DNA from: a bacterium
GTDB lineage: Bacteria > Patescibacteriota > Minisyncoccia > Moranbacterales > DUUL01
Length of the DNA: 17,074 bases
NCBI GenBank assembly: GCA_030626045.1
Contig: DAOUPS010000011.1
Location: 1 to 17,074, forward strand
Reading direction: 5' to 3'
This document shows positions 6,632 to 13,923 of the stretch, one piece after another. Each line of letters starts with the position of its first letter. Position 1 is the stretch's first letter. A program made the position numbers and the translations under genes. Under the pieces are notes generated by a model, which was not told where the DNA came from, did no database searches, and worked only from the letters and a program-made list of their open reading frames with translations.

Positions 6632-9253
6632 TTATTCCTTTAAGAATGTTATTTTGCCTTTTTCCGCATCAACTTTAACCTTTCCCTTCTTTATAGAATC
6701 ATCGATAATTTTCATGGCAAGCGGATCCAGAATGTGATTTTGAATAACGCGCTTAAGCGGACGAGCGCCATAAACAGGATCATAACCGTGCGTCAAAAGA
6801 TGTTCTTTGGCCCTTTTTGTCAATGACAGTTCCATTCCTTTGCTTGAAAGCCTTTTATTAACACATGCAACCTGTAAGTCAATAATATTCTCGATATCTT
6901 TTCTATTCAACGAACGGAAAATAATAATTTCATCAAACCTGTTGAGAAATTCCGGCCGGAATTTTTTTTGTAAGGCGTCGAGCACCTTTTTCCTCATTTC
7001 GTCTTCACTGATCATTTCTTCTTTTTTCGTCCTGTTGGTAAATCCAAGTTCGCCAGCTTGGGAAATGATATCGCTTCCAACATTAGATGTCATTATTATC
7101 ACTGCATTTCTAAAGCTTACTACTCTGCCTTTCGCATCCGTGAGCCGTCCGTCATCAAGTATTTGCAGCATAATATTGAAAACTTCTGGATGAGCTTTTT
7201 CAATTTCATCAAATAAAATAACGCTATAAGGGCGCCGGCGCACCTTTTCCGTCAATTGCCCTCCTTCGTCGTATCCGACATACCCCGGGGGAGAGCCAAT
7301 AAACTTTGCGACGCTGTGAGATTCCATGTATTCGCTCATGTCAACACGTATCATCGCATCTTCATCATTGAATAAAAATTCCGCCAATACTTTCCCAAGC
7401 TCTGTTTTTCCAACACCGGTAGGGCCAAGAAAGATAAAAGATCCAATCGGATGGTTTTCTTCGGAAATACCAGCCCTGCTGCGGCGCAATGCATTGGCAA
7501 CAGCTTTGATCGCGTCTTCCTGTCCAATAACTCTTTCCGCCAGCTTCTCTTCAGCATGTATAAACTTTTCCGCTTCTTCTTCAAGCATTTTTTCAACCGG
7601 TATGCCTGTCCAGCGCGATACCACTTTCGCGATATCTTCTTCCGTAACTTCTTCTTTTAAAATTGCTGTCTTGCTCTGAACATTCTTAAGTTTTTGATTT
7701 TCCCGCTTAATTGTTTTTTCCAGTTCAGGGACCTTGCCGTAGCGTATCTCAGCTACCTTATCAAGCGACCCTTCCCGTTCTAATTTTTCCGCATCATTCT
7801 TCAGTTCATCAATTTCCTTCTTGTATTTTCTAATATTAGTAATAAGCTCCTTTTCGGCTTTCCACTGCACTTTCAGTTGCTTGAGCCGGTCATTAATTTG
7901 GGCTTTTTCTTTTTTCATCTCTTCAAGCTTCTTTTTTGTATCGCCATCTTTTTCTTTTTCAAGTGCCTTTTCTTCAATTTCCATTTTTCTTACTTTTCTT
8001 TCAAGCTGGTCTATTTCGGTCGGCATTGATTCGATTTCCATTCTCAAAGATGCTGTCGCTTCATCAACCAGATCAATAGCTTTGTCGGGAAGAGACCTGT
8101 CGGTTATATATTTGGTTGACAGCTTTACTGCGGCAACAATTGCTTCATCGGTAATTTTTACACCATGATGAATCTCATATTTTTCTTTAATGCCTCTTAA
8201 CATTGAGATCGTATCTTCTTCGGTCGGTTCTCCAATAAAAATCGGCTGGAATCTTCTTTCTAAAGCCGCATCTTTTTCAATATATTTTTGGTACTCTTTT
8301 AGCGTTGTCGCACCAATTGTCCGCAACTTTCCGCGGGCCAGCGCCGGTTTAAGCATATTTGATGCATCCATTGTTCCTTCAGTGGCTCCGGCTCCTACAA
8401 GAGTATGCAGTTCATCGATAAATGTAATATATTTTCCTTCAGAACTTTCAATCTCTTTGATGACCGCTTTAAGGCGATCTTCAAATTCTCCGCGAAATTT
8501 TGCTCCGGCAATAAGAGAGCCGAGATCAAGCAGTACCAGCTCCTTATTTTTTAAATTTTCCGGAACATCGCCACTTACAATGCGTTGGGCAAGTCCTTCA
8601 GCAATAGCCGTTTTTCCCGTTCCTGGCTCGCCTAAAAGTACGGGATTATTTTTTGTTCTTCGCGATAAGACTTGCATTAACCGGCGAATTTCTTCATCTC
8701 TCCCAACTACTGGATCCAGCAATCCCTCTTCTGCCTGTTTTGTGAGATTGATCGTGTACTTTTCCAATAACTGAAATTTTGACTCTGGATCCGGAGAGTC
8801 TACTTTTTGAGATCCTCTGACCTCCTTTAATATTTTGAGTATTTCCAGCTCATTTATATTATATCGGTTCAATATGCCGCAAACTTCTTTGGAACTTTTC
8901 ATGATCCCTAAAAAAAGATGCTCTGTTGAAATATATTCATCACCGGTTCGCGAGGCTTCTTTGGCAGATTCATTAAACACCTCTAATAAATTTCTGGTAA
9001 CGTAAACATTTCCGACAGCCCCGGATACTTGTGCCTTTGGAATTTTTTCTATTTCTTCTCCAATATTTCGTTTAAGCGCCTCAATGTCAATTTGCAGCCT
9101 TGAAAGCATTGTTGGAACAATGGAATCCTCTTGCGAGATCAATATATACAATAAATGCCACACGTCGATCTGCTGATGTTTTTTTTCAAATGCAAATTCC
9201 TGCGAACTTTTAACCGCTTCCTGCGACTTAATTGTAAATTTACTAAAATCCAT
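6632..9253 (-). CDS. clpB: ATP-dependent disaggregase ClpB
   Basis: A full-length 873-aa Hsp100 protein (E. coli ClpB is 857 aa). It has an N-terminal double Clp domain (about 1-145). The first AAA+ module has Walker A GEPGTGKTA at 208-216 and Walker B ITFIDE at 276-281. A long charged coiled-coil middle domain spans about 405-535. The second AAA+ module has Walker A GPTGVGKTE at 610-618, Walker B VILFDE at 678-683 and the loop GYVGYDEGG at 657-665. The C-terminal domain is complete. The middle domain identifies ClpB rather than ClpA or ClpC, and no IGF/IGL-type ClpP loop was noticed. The family function is ATP-driven threading of aggregated proteins, with DnaK as partner; no dnaK is in the window. 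The ATG at 9253 has no visible Shine-Dalgarno, and its 123-base upstream region contains an inverted repeat (9295-9360). No CIRCE element was found. Confidence 0.97.
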   Translation of the reverse strand: MDFSKFTIKSQEAVKSSQEFAFEKKHQQIDVWHLLYILISQEDSIVPTMLSRLQIDIEALKRNIGEEIEKIPKAQVSGAVGNVYVTRNLLEVFNESAKEASRTGDEYISTEHLFLGIMKSSKEVCGILNRYNINELEILKILKEVRGSQKVDSPDPESKFQLLEKYTINLTKQAEEGLLDPVVGRDEEIRRLMQVLSRRTKNNPVLLGEPGTGKTAIAEGLAQRIVSGDVPENLKNKELVLLDLGSLIAGAKFRGEFEDRLKAVIKEIESSEGKYITFIDELHTLVGAGATEGTMDASNMLKPALARGKLRTIGATTLKEYQKYIEKDAALERRFQPIFIGEPTEEDTISMLRGIKEKYEIHHGVKITDEAIVAAVKLSTKYITDRSLPDKAIDLVDEATASLRMEIESMPTEIDQLERKVRKMEIEEKALEKEKDGDTKKKLEEMKKEKAQINDRLKQLKVQWKAEKELITNIRKYKKEIDELKNDAEKLEREGSLDKVAEIRYGKVPELEKTIKRENQKLKNVQSKTAILKEEVTEEDIAKVVSRWTGIPVEKMLEEEAEKFIHAEEKLAERVIGQEDAIKAVANALRRSRAGISEENHPIGSFIFLGPTGVGKTELGKVLAEFLFNDEDAMIRVDMSEYMESHSVAKFIGSPPGYVGYDEGGQLTEKVRRRPYSVILFDEIEKAHPEVFNIMLQILDDGRLTDAKGRVVSFRNAVIIMTSNVGSDIISQAGELGFTNRTKKEEMISEDEMRKKVLDALQKKFRPEFLNRFDEIIIFRSLNRKDIENIIDLQVACVNKRLSSKGMELSLTKRAKEHLLTHGYDPVYGARPLKRVIQNHILDPLAMKIIDDSIKKGKVKVDAEKGKITFLKE

Positions 9254-9294
9254 AATATAAAAAGCAATTGTTATCTTTTCGCCTATTTATCGCT

Positions 9295-9360
9295 TTTAAG
9301 GCAATCCGCTCATGTATGCCGGTAAACAATTCTTGCGGATTCAGTGTCTCTTGCCTTAAA
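9295..9360 (-). other. Inverted repeat in the htrA-clpB intergenic region
   Basis: Perfect 10-bp inverted repeat TTTAAGGCAA / TTGCCTTAAA (9295-9304 and 9351-9360) with an inner 5-bp stem TCCGC / GCGGA (9305-9309 and 9335-9339). An 11-base bulge lies on one side and the loop is 25 bases. There is no T-run, so it does not look like a terminator. It could be a leader structure upstream of clpB. The minus strand is also open for about 38 codons across this region, without an ATG. Confidence 0.4.
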
Positions 9361-9376
9361 CCATTTCAAACAATTT

Positions 9377-10702
9377 CTAATACTCTTGCCCTGCCTCTTC
9401 AAGTTTTGCCGTTATCATTTTTTCTCTCCCCTGGCTCCAAACTTTCATAACAATATTATCACCAACCATTTTACGCTTAATAATTCTCGATAGATCATTA
9501 TCCGAAGTCACTTTCTTTTCATCTATTTCAAGTATTATATCATTCTCAACCAGACCGGCTTTATCAGCGGGACTTCCCGGAATAACCGCAAGGTCAGAAA
9601 GGCGTCTTCCCCGAACAACAAGCGCTCCATAATCAAACTGAAGATTATTCTCCTTTTGAATTTGCTTATTCACAAGCATGTATCGGACGCCGATATAAGG
9701 GCGCACTATCCTGCCGGTTTCTTTAACGCTTTGATAAATTTTCTTTACTTCGTTGATTGGAATTGCAAAACCAATATTTTCAGCCCCTTGCGCCATAGCA
9801 ACGCTCACTCCAATTGCTTCTCCTTGTAAGTTAATGATCGGTCCGCCGGAATTTCCTGGATTTATGGCCGCGTCAGTTTGAATCATTTCATCAAATAATT
9901 CCGACCTTCCTCTCCCATCACCAGCGCTTATGCTTCTTTTTAGTCCGGAAATTATTCCTTTTGAAACAGTGTTGCGAAATTCACCAAGAGAATTTCCTAT
10001 TACTACAACTGTTTGTCCGATTTTTAAATTGCCAGAATTGCCAAGTTTAATTACCGGAAATTTTTTGTCGCTCTCGATTTTTATGACCGCCAAATCCATA
10101 AATGAATCCCTCGCCAGAACAACCGCATTGTATTTTGTTCCGTCGTTCATAATAACCGTATATTCTGCTTCCTCATCTTCAACAACATGCCTGTTGGTCA
10201 TAATAAATCCATCTTCTCCGACAATAAAACCTGTTCCTCCTCCTATCTCTCTTTTCTCGGTTTCAGGCTCTTCTCGTGGAATCTCCCTAAATCCGAAAGG
10301 GTTGAAAAAAGGATCATTAGCAAAAGGATCTATAAAATAACTGTCCAGCTTTGGAACATCTTTTGTGACAATAACACTTACTACCGCAGGCGACGCCTTC
10401 TCAACAACATTAATGGTGGCCGATTCATCTTCAATAATACTGACCGATCTATTGTTCTTAATTGCTTTTCCAGCATCGGCATCATCAGTTGCTTCAATGC
10501 CTCGCTGCTGCTCAATGATCTTACGTATTTCTTTATTACTGGTCTCGCTCACCGCAAATCCGGCAATCGCACCCATGATGCCGCTTACAACAATACTGGC
10601 CGCAATTGCGGAAGCCAGTGTTTTGCTATAATGTTTTTTGGCCTCATATTCAACAACTTCAGCTTTTTCGCCTATTTTGTCGTTTTTGCTTATTTCTTCC
10701 AT
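9377..10702 (-). CDS. htrA: Membrane-anchored HtrA/DegP-like serine protease (S1C)
   Basis: A 441-aa protein from the ATG at 10702. It has a charged cytoplasmic N-terminus (MEEISKNDKIGEKAEVVEYE), one membrane anchor at about residues 28-50, an extracytoplasmic linker, a trypsin-like protease domain at about 95-325 and one PDZ domain at about 335-435 (PGSPADKAGLVENDIILEID). The triad is complete: His172 (TNRHVV), Asp203 (DSFMDLAVIK) and Ser285 (NPGNSGGP). The family degrades or chaperones misfolded proteins outside the cytoplasmic membrane. A longer reading from an ATG at 10768 adds 22 mostly hydrophobic residues. I prefer the shorter form because it matches the usual plan of one anchor after an acidic start, but neither start has a strong ribosome site. 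ClpB follows after 123 bases. Confidence 0.93.
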   Translation of the reverse strand: MEEISKNDKIGEKAEVVEYEAKKHYSKTLASAIAASIVVSGIMGAIAGFAVSETSNKEIRKIIEQQRGIEATDDADAGKAIKNNRSVSIIEDESATINVVEKASPAVVSVIVTKDVPKLDSYFIDPFANDPFFNPFGFREIPREEPETEKREIGGGTGFIVGEDGFIMTNRHVVEDEEAEYTVIMNDGTKYNAVVLARDSFMDLAVIKIESDKKFPVIKLGNSGNLKIGQTVVVIGNSLGEFRNTVSKGIISGLKRSISAGDGRGRSELFDEMIQTDAAINPGNSGGPIINLQGEAIGVSVAMAQGAENIGFAIPINEVKKIYQSVKETGRIVRPYIGVRYMLVNKQIQKENNLQFDYGALVVRGRRLSDLAVIPGSPADKAGLVENDIILEIDEKKVTSDNDLSRIIKRKMVGDNIVMKVWSQGREKMITAKLEEAGQEY

Positions 10703-10824
10703 AAATAAAACTAAAAAATATAGGATTTCAGCAGAAAGAGTGCTTGAGAACAGTTCCATCAATCGCATTCATCCATGCACCTGCATTGATAGCCTTTCAT
10801 TAAGACAAACAAAACAACTCGGTG

Positions 10825-10846
10825 TTTGATATTTGATATACGATAC
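10825..10846. repeat. Short tandem repeat TTTGATA
   Basis: TTTGATA occurs twice in tandem (10825-10831 and 10832-10838), followed by the variant TACGATAC. It lies in the 176-base gap between the ferredoxin and htrA and is one of several short AT-rich intergenic repeats in this window. I see no clear promoter or terminator in that gap. Confidence 0.4.
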
Positions 10847-10878
10847 ATAATACACTAACCAAAGAACTTTGTTTCAAG

Positions 10879-11058
10879 TTATTCTTCAACTAAGATAGCG
10901 CCAACCGGACAACTCTGCGCTATTTCCTTTGCATCGCAGTCTGAGTGTTCATTATTTACAACAACCGCAATTCCATTTTCTATTTTAAAATGATCCGGGT
11001 ATAATCCTTCACACGTTCCGCATCCAATGCACTTATCTTCATCAATTATTGCTTTCAT
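10879..11058 (-). CDS. Small [4Fe-4S] ferredoxin
   Basis: A 59-aa protein translated directly from the minus strand, ATG at 11058 and TAA at 10879. It has the single-cluster ferredoxin pattern: Cys10-x2-Cys13-x2-Cys16 in DKCIGCGTCEGLYPDHF, then Cys50-Pro51 in SCPVGAI near the C-terminus. Cys41 (SDCDAKEI) lies where related monocluster ferredoxins have a disulfide or extra cysteine; its usual partner position is Tyr20 here. The protein is a soluble one-electron carrier. Its redox partner is not identifiable, because no oxidoreductase is in the window. It lies 35 bases after the foldase gene and may share its transcript. No clear Shine-Dalgarno is seen. Confidence 0.9.
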   Translation of the reverse strand: MKAIIDEDKCIGCGTCEGLYPDHFKIENGIAVVVNNEHSDCDAKEIAQSCPVGAILVEE

Positions 11059-11093
11059 AATACTTTTGTTTACTATTCTATGGCATTTGATCT

Positions 11094-12362
11094 TTACTGG
11101 AAATTGCCTAAGCTTGGATCCCCCTCGGAATTCATACGAATTTTTTTCTCGATCTTCTTCATTCTTTGATCACGAAACTCTATTTCTCCCTGTTGCGAAT
11201 TCCAAATATAATCTTTCATAAGAACAATTACCGGCATTTGTTTTTTCTGTTCGAGTATCCAGTCAAGAAACGTTGTCCCATGAACATAGATCTGGCGAAT
11301 CTTTACTTCTTTGATCGTTTTAGCTGCATCTTTTCCAGAGTTTTCCATGGATTTACCATCTGTAATAATTTCTCGCTCTCTTGTTTCCTGAACGTGAACA
11401 ATATGAAATCCAATTGGACTAACAATTACGTTTGATATTTTACCGGAGTCTGCCGCAAACACAACATCAGCTACTTCAGGTATCAATTGATGGTACCTAA
11501 ACCATCCTAACTCTCCATCATTTTGCGCGCTTTCTCCCTCTGAATATGCTTTAACAACATCAACAAAATTTGATCCGTTATCATTAAGCTCTTCTCTCGC
11601 TTCAATGCACTTTTTGTATCCTTCCTGTTCTGTTATTTCAAAAATATACGCGCCGAAAAGACGTTTTAGATATATTTGATAGATAACAACATTGTCTCGA
11701 AAGTCATTGATATCCCAGCCGTATAACGACTTTAGGCTTAATTCCAAAGACTGCCTATCTCCGTGCTCCGCTATTTTTTCATCAAGTTTTTTTTGCGCTT
11801 CTTTTTGTGTGATGGCGATTCCTTTGCCACGGGCAAGTTCTTCAACTATCTTATTTTCAACCAGCTTGTTGAAAACATCTTTTTCTTTTATTTTCAGCCG
11901 CATTTCTCCTTCTTTGGTCGTAAAATCAACCCGAAAGCCCTTTGACGCAAGATCCTGGCTCTCGTAGAACATCCGGACGGCATCGGCATTTTGTATTAAA
12001 TTTGCCGATGTGATCACGGAATGCGATCTTCCAACAATCGCTACCGGATATGGAACATTTTTAAATATCGGGCGAGTGTACGTCTCCAAAGGCGAGTAAA
12101 AATATAGACTAAAGGCTGTTACAACTATCAAAACCAGCAATAATATCGCAACTATCAAAAACTTTTTAAACAGAGATTTGATGTCTTTTTCTTTTTTGCC
12201 GGATTGTTTTTTTCCTTTATCAAAATTTTTTCTTTTCTTCTGTTTGGCTTCTTTCTTCCTATCAGGGTTTTTTGCCTTCTCTTGTTTGATTTTTTTATCC
12301 TTATCAGAGTCTTTCCCTTTCTTCTGTTCGATCCTTTTCTCTTTTTTCTCTTTTTTTACCAC
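11094..12362 (-). CDS. Membrane-anchored SurA/PrsA-like parvulin foldase
   Basis: A 422-aa protein. Residues 1-65 are an extremely Lys-rich cytoplasmic segment, followed by one membrane anchor at about 68-88. Then comes a SurA/PrsA-type N-domain (about 105-240) and a parvulin-type PPIase domain (about 242-326) with the hallmark GELGWF at 283-288 and GFHIVHV at 318-324. The C-terminal 95 residues (EVKIRQIYVHGTTFLDWILE onward) are helical and charged and may fold back on the chaperone domain, as in other SurA-type proteins. The family acts on proteins exported across the cytoplasmic membrane. The start is a GTG at 12362. The only nearby upstream ATG, 16 bases earlier, is out of frame, and an in-frame TGA lies further upstream. 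A perfect TATAAT lies at 12387-12382. The ferredoxin gene follows after 35 bases. Confidence 0.85.
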   Translation of the reverse strand: MVKKEKKEKRIEQKKGKDSDKDKKIKQEKAKNPDRKKEAKQKKRKNFDKGKKQSGKKEKDIKSLFKKFLIVAILLLVLIVVTAFSLYFYSPLETYTRPIFKNVPYPVAIVGRSHSVITSANLIQNADAVRMFYESQDLASKGFRVDFTTKEGEMRLKIKEKDVFNKLVENKIVEELARGKGIAITQKEAQKKLDEKIAEHGDRQSLELSLKSLYGWDINDFRDNVVIYQIYLKRLFGAYIFEITEQEGYKKCIEAREELNDNGSNFVDVVKAYSEGESAQNDGELGWFRYHQLIPEVADVVFAADSGKISNVIVSPIGFHIVHVQETREREIITDGKSMENSGKDAAKTIKEVKIRQIYVHGTTFLDWILEQKKQMPVIVLMKDYIWNSQQGEIEFRDQRMKKIEKKIRMNSEGDPSLGNFQ

Positions 12363-12381
12363 TGGTTTTTTAGTCCATTTT

Positions 12382-12387
12382 ATTATA
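12382..12387 (-). promoter_or_regulatory. Candidate -10 element for the foldase gene
   Basis: Perfect TATAAT on the minus strand about 20 bases upstream of the GTG at 12362. No convincing -35 hexamer is found at 16-18 bases, so the promoter call rests on the -10 match and its position alone. Confidence 0.35.
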
Positions 12388-12460
12388 AATCACGCTAAAA
12401 GCATATCATATGATCCGCTTTGAATCAATTAAAAACAACTCTAAATTTTGAAATTTCCAT

Positions 12461-12510
12461 ATACTGCAGCCATCTTTGCTCTAGTACAAGTTTGACCCGC
12501 CTCGCAGACT
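12461..12510. other. GC-richer block in the macB-foldase intergenic region
   Basis: The stretch between the permease stop (12515) and the AT-rich promoter zone is richer in GC than the surrounding spacer. On the minus strand it reads GCGAGGCGGG, then GAGCAAAGATGGCTGCAG. No ORF with a start and no good hairpin explains it. It resembles, loosely, a block at 13866-13905 on the other side of the permease gene. Confidence 0.25.
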
Positions 12511-12514
12511 GTTT

Positions 12515-13768
12515 TTATTCTTTCCTCAGCGCGTCCATAGGGCTCAGCCGCGACGCTTTGAGAGCCGGATATATTCCAAAAATCACTCCGGTTAGGCTGG
12601 AAAAGGAAAGCGCTACCACAATAGACCAAAGCGTAACTTTGAATTCCAAAAAATATCCCATTCTGAAAGCTGCGTATTCAGCGCCCAGCGAAATTAAAAC
12701 TCCCGCTATTACTCCCACAATACCTCCCAGCAACGTCAAGAAAATAGCTTCGAACAAAAACTGCGCCAATATGCTGGAGTTTCCGGCCCCCACTGATTTT
12801 CTGAGTCCGATCTCAAAATACCTTTCTATGACCGTTACATACATAACATTCATGATTCCCACGCCCCCGACAACAAGAGAAATGGAAGTAAGCGATAAAA
12901 GTAAAATATTGAGCACCGCAAAAACTTGATCCAATATATCTTTGGCTTCAGCCATTGACATGACCGCGAAATCATCATCATCCGGATCATCAATGTCATG
13001 TTGTCTTCTCATGACATCGTTCATTTGGATCGTAGTCAGTTCCGTTTTTGTCTCGTCTTTCACTTTGAACATAGCAAATGTTATATGATCAGCTCCCATA
13101 ACTTTTTTCTGTAGAGTTTTCAGCGGAACATAAATAAGTTTATCAAAATCAAAAAAACTGATGGCTCCTCTCTCTTTCAACACGCCAATCACTCTAAATG
13201 ACTTTCCTCTTATCTTTATATTTTTTCCTACAGCATCTTCTTTTCCGAAAAAGGATTCTTTTATTCCGCTTCCCAAAACCACCACTTGTTTCAGACTGTC
13301 ATCATCTTCTTCCGTGAACATTCTCCCAAATTCAATTTCCATTTTCTCGTCCACTCGGATAACATCAGCAGTTACCCCCATAGTAAGAACTTGTTTGTTC
13401 TTATTTTTATAGCTGGTTATGTCCTGGCTCATAACTCCTCCATACCAAGCGCCAAGATTAGACAGCTTTGCTACTTCTTCCATGTCTTCAATTTTCAAAG
13501 TCGTAACTTGCGCCCCGCCCACCATGCCGCCTATATTTTGAGCAGACGTTTGAGCGGTTTTGGGAGTTTTAATTTCAATCTCAATAACATCCGATCCGAA
13601 AGCCTCAATTTGAGAAATGACAAATCCTCTCACTCCCGCTCCCAATGATAGAACAATGATTACCGCCGCCACTCCGATCACAATTCCAGTCAGCGAAAAA
13701 ATCGTCCGCCCCACATTGGAGCGAAGGCTTCTTAAAGCTAATCTGATTGAGGTCAATATTTCATGCAT
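12515..13768 (-). CDS. MacB/FtsX-type ABC transporter permease
   Basis: A 417-aa protein with the complete type VII (MacB) permease plan. TM1 is at about 22-44 (after NVGRTIFSLTGIVIGVAAV). A large extracytoplasmic MacB_PCD-type domain spans about 45-280. TM2 is at about 283-305, TM3 at about 335-362 and TM4 at about 378-400. Hallmark blocks are GIMNVMYVTVIERYFEIGLR at 304-323 (the coupling region after TM2) and YPALKASRLSPMDALR at the C-terminus. The extracytoplasmic domain carries an acidic run DIDDPDDDDF (258-267). MacB-type permeases act with a separate or fused ATPase of the LolD/MacB class. None is fused or adjacent here, because the flanking ATPases are of the Liv class. The family role is mechanical transmission, export of peptides or lipoproteins, or cell-wall control. 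LivF ends 155 bases upstream, across repeats. Confidence 0.88.
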   Translation of the reverse strand: MHEILTSIRLALRSLRSNVGRTIFSLTGIVIGVAAVIIVLSLGAGVRGFVISQIEAFGSDVIEIEIKTPKTAQTSAQNIGGMVGGAQVTTLKIEDMEEVAKLSNLGAWYGGVMSQDITSYKNKNKQVLTMGVTADVIRVDEKMEIEFGRMFTEEDDDSLKQVVVLGSGIKESFFGKEDAVGKNIKIRGKSFRVIGVLKERGAISFFDFDKLIYVPLKTLQKKVMGADHITFAMFKVKDETKTELTTIQMNDVMRRQHDIDDPDDDDFAVMSMAEAKDILDQVFAVLNILLLSLTSISLVVGGVGIMNVMYVTVIERYFEIGLRKSVGAGNSSILAQFLFEAIFLTLLGGIVGVIAGVLISLGAEYAAFRMGYFLEFKVTLWSIVVALSFSSLTGVIFGIYPALKASRLSPMDALRKE

Positions 13769-13776
13769 ATGGTCGT

Positions 13777-13832
13777 GTAACTCAAAGCTTGTAACTCAAA
13801 GCTCGAAACCTATAACTTGTAACTCAAAACAA
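13777..13832. repeat. 14-bp tandem repeat upstream of the permease gene
   Basis: Four consecutive 14-base units start at 13777, 13791, 13805 and 13819: GTAACTCAAAGCTT, GTAACTCAAAGCTC, GAAACCTATAACTT, GTAACTCAAAACAA. The first two differ by one base; the third is the most diverged. The array occupies the 5' region of the permease gene, where its ribosome site and promoter would be expected. Confidence 0.75.
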
Positions 13833-13865
13833 AATGAGAATAATTTATTTTAATTTTGAGATTAT

Positions 13866-13905
13866 TCCCCAAGTCATTGCTCCGATTTTGCGCTGGTGCG
13901 AGGCA
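13866..13905. other. GC-richer block in the livF-permease intergenic region
   Basis: On the minus strand this reads GCCTCGCACCAGCGCAAAA followed by TCGGAGCAATGACTTGGGG, flanked on both sides by AT-rich repeats. It contains no start-to-stop ORF and no convincing stem. Its GAGCAA core with a following G-rich stretch also occurs in the block at 12461-12510. It could be a dispersed intergenic element. Confidence 0.25.
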
Positions 13906-13923
13906 TAAAGTTAAAGTAGCTTT

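Noticed and set aside
7821..8774. Long open frames on the plus strand opposite clpB (and similar ones opposite other genes)
   Set aside because: They are mirror frames of strongly supported minus-strand genes, with low-complexity Ser/Phe-rich translations and no own signals.
9254..9376. CIRCE or other HrcA operator upstream of clpB
   Set aside because: No TTAGCACTC-N9-GAGTGCTAA or close variant is present; only the unrelated TTTAAGGCAA inverted repeat was found.
10703..10768. Upstream ATG at 10768 extending htrA by 22 residues
   Set aside because: The extension is hydrophobic and would place a second membrane segment before the normal anchor. The shorter form fits the family plan better, though no start has a strong ribosome site.
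12441..12629. Small minus-strand frame overlapping the 3' end of the permease gene
   Set aside because: It overlaps a well-supported coding region in another frame, has no ribosome site and no recognisable features.
13777..13832. CRISPR array
   Set aside because: The units are 14 bases and directly adjacent without spacers, so this is a short tandem repeat.
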